A DNA stretch of 64,000 nucleotides. Source: Ceratothoa steindachneri. Taxonomy: Eukaryota; Arthropoda; Malacostraca; Isopoda; Cymothoidae. Location: assembly GCA_963969495.1 (NCBI GenBank), contig OZ018326.1, positions 182,443,653-182,507,652 on the forward strand. Direction: 5' to 3'. The notes beneath the pieces were generated by a model, which saw only the letters and a program-made list of their open reading frames with translations, was not told the DNA's origin and made no database searches. This document shows positions 1 through 10,419 of this stretch, piece by piece (position 1 is the stretch's first letter; every line of letters starts with the position of its first letter). Position numbers and translations under genes: made by a program.

Positions 1-2300
1 TTTTAGGCTCTCATTTGTCAACACTTTGTGATATACCACACATTGTGGCCGATCCTCTCCACCAGAAGGTAAATTCACAAAGCCATGGTGAAGAAAAGCT
101 TTTTGAAACATTTCATTGTTTAATCTGCATAAAATATGTGAACACCAAGAACCTTTGATTTATTGATGTAACTATGAGCCAACTTCAGATTACCAGGCAA
201 GCTTTTCGATCCAAGAGACTACCAAAGAATGATGCAATGATCTACAGAAATTTATGTACAGGGCATCACATATATACCTGATCATAGGAACATTAGATAA
301 AATCAAATAAAGAAACCACACAAGATTTATACTCTCTTTGGCTTGCAAGGGGTGTGAAGGAGTGACTGATATACCACTCTAACCCTTAAAATATATTTAC
401 TTCACTAAGCTGTGGAGTAGAGCGTGCTACGAGTCACAACAATATATTCAGTTACTTGAAACATACTGAACAAGAAAAAACACACTTCAATAATACAAGT
501 ACCTGCTAATTAATAATTTTTAACAGAGAAGGACGAAAAATAATTGAATAAATTTTCATGTTACATGCCGAAAATATCAGTTTCTTCCCCCACCTAGAGA
601 TAAGCTTTAATTAATCAGATAGCACTGTCTGTTTAGTCTTTCCTCAGCGCCTGCGGGAAAGGAGCAATCAGCTGTAGTCACTTATGCTTCAGAATAGCGA
701 TAATAATTCTCAGCACACAATATCGTAACACCACGAGGAGCTACAAACGTATGTTTAACTAAATATAGTTTATTCCCCGGACAACCCGGCCTCATCACAA
801 GTCATAACAGTGCTTAGCATTTAGTTTTACTCTACATCATGCTCGAGGTCGTACGTTGCGAGGCACGGGGAAGCTGTCTAAGGACATTTCTCTACCTTGT
901 CTGCACCATTGACCTCTTAGCTCCAGTGCACAGTGAGACGATCAATCTGAAGTTCGTAGATGTCATCATTCAAATAACCTCATGAACAGAAGGAAAAGCA
1001 AGGGCACAAGCAGCTTAAACGATCCCTTAAATCTCTAACATCAACCAGTACGAGATAGGATGGAAGATAAGAACTAACAGAGATAAGTTCAAGATCGTCC
1101 CGTTGAGCCGCTTTTCTATTTGGTCCATCGTGAGAGATGGGAAGAGATACTGATATTCCGCAAAGGGCACAGTCCTGGCCCTAGAGTTCTCCCCTGATAG
1201 ATATTCATGGTACTGCACGGAGAGGTAGAATCTCAAAAAGAGAGAAATCTCTAGGCTATGCAGATTTAAAGATCATAGCTCGGCCAAAGTAGGAAAACAT
1301 ATGTACCTAATGTTCATTCCATCTAAACTCATCCACTCTGCAATGTGACTCAAGAGTCTACCAAATCCATAATGTGCAGAATTCCACATCCCTGATAATC
1401 AACAAGGTGAGAAGTCACGAACAGAAAACAACGTTTGGAGTCCTTCTAATTCGTGACTAAAAAATTCGACTAAATGGTCTAGGCAAAATTGACCGATGTT
1501 ATCATTCCGGAATTTCAGAGAACTGGTGGCAGAATCAACCTCCCTGCCAGACTACTATTAGGTCCCCTAACAGCAAGCTCTGTTCCAAGGAAAACATTTT
1601 GCCAATGTGCACGTAACAAATACACCGAAACATAAACACTCCACACAGTACAAAGGAAATTAAAACAGCATAAAAAAATAACCACAAGGTAAATTACTGA
1701 AATTCAGAGCTAATAAATGCCTAAAAGTTCAACAATTAACCGTAAAAAAATAGGTACATAGAAAAAAAAAATTAAGAAAATATTTCAAAATGACACAAAC
1801 CAAATCAAACACGAAAAACACATAAAAGACGACAAGAATAAAGTAATAAAAGGACAAAAAAGAAAGCGATGCCCAATTCACCAGGGCAAAAACTTATTTC
1901 TTTCCTCTTTTTATTTCACCATCTATTTTCTTTCACTATCTAAATCCTCTTCCACTATTGGGTACATCATAGCTTGTGTGAAGGCTTCATTGAAGGCCGA
2001 TTTTCTGACAATAAGCATTTGTTGATACGTGAATCGAATTAAATATTTCTCTAAATAGTTAATAAAGGACTAAGAGTAAGGCTGCTTACAAAGAAGTTAT
2101 TCCAGAGAGCCTCGTGAAATCCACTCACTTTTAAAAAGGACAGATAAATAATATTTTCTCATAGGAGAGTCGATGACCAAATGAGGTCTTAAAAAAACCT
2201 TTAAACCCTGCCACCGACCAACGTGGTGGTGTCTGCCATTCATTTATTTCCTTCTAACTATGCCCGAAACTTAGTACGGATATAAATAGAGCTCGTGAGG
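1..2300. other. Stretch without a recognisable gene
   Basis: AT-rich sequence with stops in all frames and no domain I can recognise. The only notable point is a 69-codon minus-strand open frame at 1027-1236, listed separately. No tRNA-like cloverleaf, tandem repeat or LTR end was noticed. The stretch ends where the 5' UTR of a non-LTR retrotransposon begins near 2303. Confidence 0.5.
1000..1245 (-). pseudogene. Unidentified short reading frame, possible retroelement remnant
   Basis: A minus-strand open frame of 69 codons lies here. Upstream of it (about 1250-1215 on the minus strand) is a pyrimidine-rich run ending in GTGCAG, which would make a fair splice acceptor. In a neighbouring frame the same DNA reads RDDLELISVSSYLPSYLVLV. 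This loosely resembles the post-RT region of the non-LTR ORF2s elsewhere in this window, where a Lys/Asn-rich stretch is followed by K(F/L)-I-hydrophobic. Either reading is weak. No function is assigned, and a chance open frame is quite possible. Confidence 0.2.
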
Positions 2301-2785
2301 AAACTGGTTTGAGGAATAGCCCTAGGCGGAATTAGGGGCCTAGAAATTTTGTGGTAAGGGACTTAACTGCAATCTTCGGCTGAGTGAGGAATTCTCACAC
2401 CCGATAATCTGCCCAGGAGCACAGATGGAAGCAATCCCCGTCTCTGTGCATGTCAGCAGCAGTTATGATGTAGAAACCCGTGATGCGGGAGTAAAAGTGT
2501 AGTGGAAGTTGATCCAGCCACTACTTTCATAAAGTCAACCATGATTCATCCTTCTTGAGGAGCCGAACCGAATCCACCCTTCCATCATCTTCCTACATCC
2601 CGGCACTACTCGAGCGGGATACCAATTAGGTAGCTTTCAACCTAATTGAGAAAACCATTTTTTTTAACAACAACTATTATTTTTTTCACGCTTTTCACGC
2701 TCATACTAAAAACATATAAATATACATTTGTTTACAGTTAAAGAAAGAGGAAAGACCAAGCAGGAGCAAAGGATCTACAAGGACC

Positions 2786-3960
2786 ATGGACACCCTCAAA
2801 AAAGGGTCTCCTTGAAGACCATCCCCAGCTAACCCCCCAAAGAACAAACTTTGAGAAGTACTATTTGCTGAATTAAATGTAACACTCGTTAAGTTGATTT
2901 AAGTCTCCAAGCGGTTTCATCACTATAAATGCCGGTACCAGAGACATCGAGAAACTCCTATCAAAAGAGGAAGCTTGCCTTTTAAAGTTAACCCCCTTCC
3001 CCCGCAAGTGGTAGCCAACCGCAGCGTTATCTGCAGCAAAGTGGAGAGCTAGGTTGGCGATTACTCGGCCGATGAACTAAAGGAAGAAATCGAGCAACAT
3101 GCTTGGGCAAAACTCCAAAAGATTCTGACGTTTCGAGACAACATAATATGTGTTTAAATAATATTTACATCCACGGAAATAGCACAAAAAGCCACAAATC
3201 AAGTTCTCCTGGTCTTTAGTATGCTCGTAGAGAATATTGAATAGAAAAAGTTTCATAGAATACAATGCGATAAATCTGAAGCCCACTCGGCGACCATCTG
3301 CTCAGAGAATGGAAAGCAATGGTGCAATCAATGCTTCACAGAACGTCACCGCTTTGAGACATATAAAAGCGCACAAAAGGGCTTAAATTACAAGAAGGAG
3401 CATAGAACCATGCCTCTAAGCTTCCTGAAGAAAAGAAAAACAACATAAAGACAAGAAAGGAAAAAAAACGAAACAGACCAGCTACCCAAGCGCAACGCAA
3501 AAAGCAAGATGCAACCAATTGGGGCATATCTATCACAAATCAAAATAGCAAGCTACCTAAATACCAATATCCTCATAAGCATCGCCCATGCAAATGCGAC
3601 AAATCGGTAAAAGCCAGATGTTCCAACGAAGTATTAAACGCTCTGTTGAAGGCGAATAACCTTCCAACAGCAATTATGCTGCCAAACTCTGAGTACTCCA
3701 AGCAAATCAAGGATTCTGTGATTAAAAATGATACGCACAGAAAAGCAGGTGTAGATGTGATGACGGTTATAGTGTCCTTTTCGGAAGAATCCGAAAACGA
3801 AGAGGAAGAAAAGGAAGACGAATAAGAATAAAACACTAGTTCGGAAAGTGACTAAGATTAAATTAAAGAATCTACGTTTACCCAAGAAAATGAAGAAGCC
3901 TGGACACAAGAAACGTCTACCAGGCGAAGAAAAGAAGAAAATCAAGAGGAGTCACTGGTA
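2786..3960 (+). pseudogene. ORF1 (nucleic-acid-binding protein) of non-LTR copy 1, decayed
   Basis: In this element type ORF1 makes the RNA-binding protein that coats the transcript. The ATG at 2786 opens MDTLKKG, parallel to METLTKRV and MASQLATRV in the other copies. Many frameshifts and stops follow. Around 3330-3400 Cys/His residues mark the decayed zinc-knuckle area. At about 3600-3760 the family block LNALLKANNLPTAIMLPNSE is readable; its counterpart in the copy at 9177-8926 reads FDALLKANNILPTLVVPANP. The tail is acidic and then Lys/Arg-rich, as in the other copies. It is non-functional. Confidence 0.6.
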
Positions 3961-4015
3961 AATAACACATCATACAACGGAGCGCACTGAGTATATTGGT
4001 AATAAAGACCAAAGA

Positions 4016-4250
4016 ATGGACAACGAAAAGACTCTTTCCGCGAATATGTTCATAGAAATTGCACAGATGTCAACCTGATTTTGGAACACGGGATCGATAC
4101 GCGTAGTGAACAAATGAAATTTGGCATTTGACGTGTTATTCACGAATTATTCGCTAGAACGTTAGGAAGATACCACTATTGCGATTAAAAAAGGGCTAAA
4201 ATACCAGCAACTCAGAAAGCTAAAAAGAATCCTTTTTCGAGATAGAGTTT
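4016..4250 (+). pseudogene. ORF2 endonuclease start of non-LTR copy 1, fragment
   Basis: The ATG at 4016 opens MDNEKTL, like the MDNSKLG start of ORF2 in the copy at 54337. A segment reading ANMFIEIAQ in one frame and TDVNLILEHGIDT in the next corresponds to the N-terminal strand of the APE-type endonuclease (family motif I-L-I-S-E-H-G, where E is catalytic). About a dozen residues are missing after the start, a frameshift separates the two pieces, and reading ends by about 4250. The rest of ORF2 is absent. Confidence 0.5.
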
Positions 4251-4263
4251 GAAATCGAGATAG

Positions 4264-4580
4264 TAATAGCTAGCGGATAGTAGTCTCTTTCCAATCGTAA
4301 CCACCTAGAATTTCTCTTGTTTCATTTTTTTTCCAATAGGCCTCGTGGATGTTTAATCTTTCGATTTCTGCTGCCCTCATACGAGCTTGCATAGGAGCAT
4401 TCCTGTACGGACACGTATTATCTGTCTGAAATCATCCACGAATTGAATGTTGAGGCAGGTATGTGTGCTATGAATTGGGACATATGCGGTCTATATCGAG
4501 TAAAGAATGGGGGACAGACAATCTCCATACAGGAGGGCTGCATTCAGCATAAGCTTTGGTGCATCCATGCTCCCCATACT

Positions 4581-4653
<73 letters not shown>

Positions 4654-5715
4654 TTATCTCTCAATGACACAGTCATAGAAAGTACTTTATAAGTTTTCAC
4701 TTAGTTCCGGCCTGTGGATCTTAAATTGCTTTCCAATTTCCCAGACCTTATCAAATGCTTTTGATCAATACAGACATACAACGTCCACGTAACTCCCTTC
4801 ACTTTTGGCTTGGACAAGCTTTTCCGTAATGAAATTTATCAGCATCTCCGTACTTCGTTTTTATCGGAAGCCAAATTGCTACGGATTGTACAGGGAGTTT
4901 TCCTCTAGGTGAAACAACCCTCTTCGAATGAGGATTTTCTGGAAGAGCTTCCCGCCAAATTCCACAAGAAAAATTTGTCTTTCCTCGTTGGATCCTTCCA
5001 GTTTTAGCTGTCTTGTAAGCATCGGAAAAGTATCCTGTATTTAGAAATGCGTTCAAAATTCTTCTCATTCCTTCAATGATATTCGGTTGTGTTTTCCTAA
5101 AATTTAACATTATTAGGCTCGATTATTTTAGGGTTTTATAGCGAAATGAGCTAGCACAAGGAAGAGTTCCTCCTCATTATCTCTGCACCCCCGACCCGCT
5201 GTCTATTCATCCGGTGTTTGATCGTGCGTCCTATAATTTATGGTGTTCAGCTCAGCTATAATTTCGTCTTCAAGCTCTATGTCTTATTTTTCCTTCTCCT
5301 CTTCCAATATAGTAAATATGTTTTCCCAATAACTGAGGAATATTGCTTCTATACTTTTTCTTTCGTTTAAATCTTTCCATCTTCGTTTTGTGTTTCTATT
5401 TTACTTGCTCTTTTAGTCGATTCGTTGAGACGCTTGATTCTTGCGAAATTTGTTTGGGAGATGCATATTGAATGAAGCTTTCAATCGCATCGTCCCAGCC
5501 TCTCTACTGGTGTTTGATGATTAACTGGTTGAGTTCTTTTTTAATCTCTTTGCTTTTTTATATAAAGTCAATTGATACATTTTTGATGTTTATCAGGTCA
5601 ACAACCAAAATCCTTTCGAGACCAGAGTAGGAATTTCGAACTAATATTTGATCGCCAATAATGAATATCTCGGTTAATTTTTTTGTTAGCTCTACTTTTT
5701 AATATACACCTACCT
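4264..5715 (-). pseudogene. ORF2 linker and RT region of non-LTR copy 2, decayed
   Basis: Read on the minus strand. At 5700-5130 there is a charged linker including SYWENIFTILEEEKEK. At 5110-4799 the RT lead-in reads LNAFLNTGYFSDAYKTAKT, which matches LNTYLNTGYFPDG in the copy at 58073-57885. Remnants of motifs before the RT palm follow. At about 4450-4350 a short post-RT block aligns with nucleotides 53280-53215 of another copy (the TTTCTGTTGCCGTTACTC region). The palm with its catalytic aspartates is not readable, and a (TA)n tract has expanded inside. Order and orientation suggest it is the 3' part of the element whose 5' part lies at 10350-7800. Confidence 0.55.
4582..4650. repeat. (TA)n microsatellite
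   Basis: About 35 TA units with one AAA interruption near 4592. It sits inside the decayed RT region, so it expanded after the retroelement inserted. The open frames crossing it on both strands are alternating Tyr-Ile artefacts. Confidence 0.95.
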
Positions 5716-6062
5716 GTCACAAAGGGTTCCAACAGGCTTTAGGAAGTGTGTTTCTTACCACACTCACAGTCTCACTGCCCTTCAATATTGTTTCAGCAGT
5801 CATACAAGGTTATTGTGCTGTGCAAGTTTACATTTTGAGGTGAAAGGTAGGTGATTTTCCTAGTCACACACATTTTAAATTTATAATTAATATTCATTGA
5901 ACAAGTTATTGATATGCATGTGAGGCATTTTATATTAATTTCATTTTCGTACAGAATGATATATATACATTTGCTAAGATGTAATATTCTGTATTATAAT
6001 GATAAATTTATGAGTTAACTTTCTGTTTCTCTTCTAATTGTTTTTTTGTTTTCTTCTCTCAG

Positions 6063-7642
6063 ATGCCTTGTACTTGTGTAAATAAGGCAGACAACTTCTG
6101 TTATTTGTGGTGGGATGACCATTGCATCAGAGCGTATAACTGGTATGGTTAGAATGGCATATCACCTCTACTTTGGATGCACGATTGGTGACAAGGAGAA
6201 GAACTGGGGTCCTCACATATGCTGCAACAATTGTGCTACTAACCTTCGTCAATGGTTAAACGGGAAGATAAAAGGAATACATTTTCCTGTACCAATAACG
6301 TGGCTGGAGCAAACAGAACATATCAACAATTGTTATTTCTGTATATTACCTCTAGTACCAAAGGGCTTGTCAAAGAAGTTAAAGAGTCCATTAAATATCC
6401 CCAAATTCCATCAGCTATTCGCCTAGTTCCATATGGAACAGGTCTACTGGTTCTTGATGCACTGAATTCGGTATCCTTCCAGTCTTATGCGAAAGTGGTG
6501 AGGAGGAAGCAGAGAAGCACGACACTGGTGGATAATAGACTGACCATTTTTTTAATAAATAACACTCATCTATGCCACATCTCATATAACAAGGAGAACT
6601 CCATGACCTTGTCAGGGATCTGCAACTATCTAAGAAAAAGGCAGAGCTGCTAGGCTCTCATCTTGAACAGTGGAATCTCATAGATTCATAATGAAATGTG
6701 ATTTAGTGGACTTTAACATTATTAAAGCTCTGATTGAAGTAAATGGCATCGAATACGAACCCATCCCATACACTATAGGCTGTCTATTGATTCATCAAAA
6801 ACGAGTGACGGGTTTCTTGCTGCAACACGGCAATAGTGAACAATTAGTTCCTGTGGGCTATGCACCACATATGAAAGAAACCTATGAAAATATTAAGCAT
6901 ATGTTGCACTGCATAAAATATGATGAACATCAATGGCAGCTTTCTGGTGACCTCAAGGTTGTTGCTCTTGTGATGGGCTTGCAGGGAGGATACACCGAGG
7001 AGTGCATTTATTTATGTGAATGGGACAGGAAAGATTGGCCAACTCGTCAATCATTGGAGCCTGGGATGAAAAATGTTTAACATCCACCTCTCACTGAATC
7101 AAACCAAATTTTGCTACCACCAGTACGCATAAAACTCATGCTCATGAAAAACTTTGTAAAAGCTATGGACAAATCTTGTCAGAAATTTAAGTATTTATCA
7201 TCTAAATTTCCCTCACTAAGAGACGTTAAGGTAAAAGAGAGAGTTTCAATTGGTCTTTAGATTCTAGAGCTTCATAAAAATGATGACTTTGAATTAGCCC
7301 TTCATTGGAAAGAGAAAGCTGCTTGGGAAGCATTTAAGTTTGTGGCGAGGGGATTTCTTGGAAGAAGAATGGAAAGAAACTATGGAGAATTGGTGGAAAA
7401 TCCACTTTTTCACTCGCATTTAGACTTTTCAAGCCAACTGTGGGGCAGTTATTGACGAACATGATGAAAGGCTTCACCAAGATATTTGAACCATGGAAAA
7501 GCGCTACCAAGTTAAATGGATCACAACAATGCTTGCAGACTATAGCTGTATATTGGCAAGAGATGATTCGTCAGCCCACTATACGCGTCAAGCAAAAAAC
7601 GACAGAGAGTGGAAATGGATTAGAGGTTAAAACATAATGACA
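6063..7642 (+). pseudogene. Transposase-like protein of an abundant arthropod repeat family, broken
   Basis: From general knowledge I recognise a protein repeated in many arthropod genomes but usually annotated only as uncharacterized. I do not know its superfamily. The ATG at 6063 opens MPCTCVNKADNFCY, a Cys-rich N-terminus. After a frameshift come a second Cys cluster (PHICCNNCATNLRQWLNGK) and NNCYFCILP. The middle part is the longest open piece (6670-7080), ending in SGDLKVVALVMGLQGGYTEE, LYLCEWD-like residues and DWPTRQSLEPGMKNV. After a stop come KLMLMKNFVKAMDK and then a C-terminal part around 7400-7640 with SHLDFSS and, in a shifted frame, a DEHDERLHQDI-like stretch. At least four frameshifts or stops are present. 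It appears to interrupt a minus-strand non-LTR element; no terminal repeats or target duplication were found. A DDE-type transposase is an inference from its repetitive nature. Confidence 0.65.
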
Positions 7643-7864
7643 CATACTGTACGTTATAATAAAATTATTAAATATTACATGCCGCGTTTCTGTAAACCTA
7701 TATCCAATAGGCATCTTTCAAGGTGATATTTGGATTTAGTGCATGAAAATACATAAGAATTAACTAATATTATTTAAGAAGCACACAACTTTTCAAAAAT
7801 TCTCGACAAGTGTTAATTTCAGCTCCTGGTATAAATCCTTCATATATTCGGTCTATCTATATGA

Positions 7865-8690
7865 TTAGATTGACCTATATGCAGATTTGGGGATACACAT
7901 TCTATCTGCGTCGATTAGATTGGTATTAAGGTCGTCAAGTTCCTCGTCATCCTCCTCAAAAATTCTCATTAAAAGTTGGAGGATAATAGTTCTCGAGGAA
8001 TTGTGCATACCATGACCATTCTTCCATTTTATAGTTTTTTCTACTACGGCTGGGAGTTGCATAGGGTTCATATTGATCATGAGTAGGATCCCTATGGGAT
8101 AATTACATGGTATCCGGATGGCAACTGAGCATTAGGCAGATATATATTTGGTTTTGTGTCACCCCTCTTCTAACATAGTTGGGGCCAATTTGCTTGTTGA
8201 TCCTTCTGTCCATCAAAATATCAAGATACTTTCGATCCTATTGAAAGTTCTATAGCTTTAACACCTGACATCCAGGTTCATCATTAGGAATGTGGTGGTA
8301 GTTCTTCCAAATAAGCCCCTGAGAGACTATGAGCGTAAAAAGACTCTCCTTGGCGGCTCTATCCGGTGGCTATGAGTATCTTTACTTGTCGAGTTCGGCC
8401 TTTATCACGCGAAAGGATTCTTTAAGTTTTCTGATTTGCTTGTATTTTATTCCTTTCTTAATTGCAAAAGCGGCACCGTCATATACCTCTTGCGAATAAT
8501 TCGTGATCAACAGGTCATAATCTAAATTTTCATTTATTCACTACCCGTGTTGATCCCGTACTATACGAAATCAAGATGACGTGCATCAATTTTTATGAAT
8601 ATATTTCCATAAAGAATCCTTTTTGCCGTCCAGCCATTGGTGTTTATTTCTTATCGTCAGTGCTCTTCGTTATTTAATGTTGTGTCATCT
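7865..8690 (-). pseudogene. ORF2 endonuclease region of non-LTR copy 2, decayed
   Basis: It begins right after the ORF1 stop. INTNGW and then YGNIFIKID match LQINTNGW...YGNIFREID in the copy at 54337, the N-terminus of the APE-type endonuclease that nicks target DNA. QEVYDGAAFAIKKGIKYK matches QERYDGAFIAIRKNIQFK at 59374-59108. After several stops, the 8080-7865 piece (ending IDADRMCIPKSAYRS) matches the post-endonuclease linker QADERCVPRISYQ of the copy at 58978-58295. RT is not contiguous; it probably continues at 5715. Confidence 0.6.
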
Positions 8691-9892
8691 ACAGGTGTTT
8701 CCCCTTATTTTCTTCTTTTTCTTTGCCTGGTGGACATCTCTTGACTTTAGAGGCTTCTCTCCTTTCTTGGGTGCAATTGAAATCTTTGAATCACTTTGTT
8801 GCCTTGCTACGACAGCATGAGCCTTCTTCGGTCTCTGAGCCAGTATTCTCTTCCTTTTCAGCTTATTTTTCTTTTTCTTACTCTTAATCTTCTTTCGAAG
8901 AGGGATCTTCTACTGATGCCTTAATTCATGATTCTCTGATCGTGTAGTTCTTGATAATTGAATCCTTGAATGCTCTGGAGCATTCAGGATTGGCTGGCAC
9001 AACCAATGTCGGAAGAATATTATTAGCTTTCAAAAGAGCGTCAAACACAATGGTGTAGCATCCAAGATTAATCGCAATATCTACATTCGCCTGTGTGATG
9101 CAAATGAATATACAGGCGCTCGAACCGCTGGGGACTTTTACTTCGGCCAGAGATTCCCTAGATTGTTGTCTCATCACTTTTCTTCACCGCGCTTGCGTAT
9201 ATGCTTTGTTTCACCTTCTTGGATTCCTTATCTTTGCTTTTTAGAATTACTTTACTTTTTGGGCCGTTCAGAGCGATGTTCCTGTGCTCTCCCTTACAGA
9301 TGAGCAGTTCTTTTGTGTGCTTTTGCACTTGTCAAAACAGTGTCACTCGGTAGGCCATTCACTGCCCCACAGTTTATATTTCACGGGACAGTTTGAAGAT
9401 AAAAGTGCTTCAAAGTTGAGGCATACAAAACTCATTTGTATGATGTGGAATTTTCTCGTTAAATCTTTTCTTTTGGAATCCTCATGCCATTTCAGTTGAA
9501 TAGAAGATCACCTTGAATATCACGGGATTTTATCTCTTCCTGGAACTTTTTCGTGCGTATTTTCTTTCGATTTCATTTGAGTTCTTCCATTCAGTGTTTG
9601 CCCACCCAACACTCAGATTTACGGCAGATAACTCTACGGGTTGACTGCCAAGTGCGGGTGTTTTTTCCCCTTCGAAGCCGATTACCTTCTTCAGACACTC
9701 TCCCACTTTGGACAGGACCTTGTCCACATCTCCCGTTTCAGCACACTGGACGATAAACCGACTAGGAACCTCATTGAGCTTAACAAGTGTGACCTTTAGC
9801 TCAGCGTATGACACCACCCAAAGTAGGCTCTTCTTAGCCGAGATTTGGCCGAGGATATTCCTCAGGGGAACTCTTTTAGTGAGGGTCTCCAT
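8689..9892 (-). pseudogene. ORF1 protein of non-LTR copy 2, decayed
   Basis: The start at 9892 gives METLTKRVPLRNILGQ, matching MASQLATRVPLRTIGGQ at 60966, which is why I prefer this ATG to upstream ones. The first 120 residues are open and contain the conserved (C)AETGDVDKVL block. A Cys cluster around 9430-9300 (CLNF...NCPVKYK and CFDKCKSTQKNC) marks remnants of CCHC zinc knuckles, with a stop between them. The piece at 9177-8926 carries FDALLKANNILPTLVV, the second conserved block. A charged tail with several stops runs to a stop codon at 8689. Expected role: RNA binding in the retrotransposition particle. It is not functional. Confidence 0.65.
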
Positions 9893-10419
9893 GATGGTTA
9901 CATTCCCTTTGCCTTTGACGATCCTTCTTCTTTCTTGTCCTGTAATCATATATTTTTGGTGCAAAGCTTATGTAGCGATAAAGATATATAGGTAAGTATA
10001 GGTGAAATGGGTATTTGGATCTGACTGGGTTGAGAACCCTCTCCTATTACCTATTGGTGTCCCGCTCGAATACTGCCGGTATAAGGGATGATAATGAACG
10101 GGTGAATCCCTTTGGACTCCTCTAGAGGGATTAAGCATGTTGGATTTAATGAAAGTAGTGGCCGAATCAACTGACATTACCCGTTTACCAGCCCCTCTTG
10201 GTTTTCCTACTTCATAACTGCTCCCAACCTGCATAGGGACCCGGGCTTCTTCTTTTTCTGGCCTTGACTGGACCTTCCGAAGTGAGGATTACTCCCCCAT
10301 CCGAAGCTTGCATTATGAAACTCTTCAAAGCAATTTATGCTTTTGTTATTGGGGATGTATCTGACAAGATGGCAACCTGGATCCAGCCTGATGGAATCAG
10401 ATACTTGAGTATTTATGCT

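Larger units (their letters stand above)
2303..4255 (+). mobile_element. Jockey-like non-LTR retrotransposon, 5' half (copy 1)
   Basis: The 5' UTR starts near 2303 with a block (GGAAACTGGTTTGAGGAATA) that recurs, reverse-complemented, at about 61446-61420 at the head of another copy. Downstream blocks around 2440-2640 match the 5' leader of the copy at 10350-7800, including a shared CCACTACTTTCAT and a CGAGCGGGATACCAAT-like segment. A decayed ORF1 and the first part of an endonuclease ORF2 follow. The element stops in the endonuclease region near 4250, where it meets an opposite-strand copy tail to tail. RT and the 3' end are missing, so it cannot move by itself. Confidence 0.7.
7800..10350 (-). 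mobile_element. Jockey-like non-LTR retrotransposon, 5' half (copy 2)
   Basis: The 5' leader at about 10350-9900 aligns with the leader at 2380-2640 of copy 1 (shared CAGTTATGA, GGCCACTACTTTCAT and AGCGGGACACCAAT-like blocks). ORF1 follows at 9892-8689, then the endonuclease part of ORF2 to about 7865. Reading stops there, beside the unrelated transposase-like pseudogene at 6063-7642. The matching RT half resumes on the same strand at 5715. Upstream, the 5' leader abuts the C-terminal region of piggyBac-1, so it probably inserted into that transposon. Confidence 0.65.

Noticed and set aside
4443..4700. Overlapping open frames of alternating Tyr and Ile on both strands
   Set aside because: Pure translation of a (TA)n tract; the same applies at 24646-24868, 42305-42487, 47950-48249 and 49809-50045.
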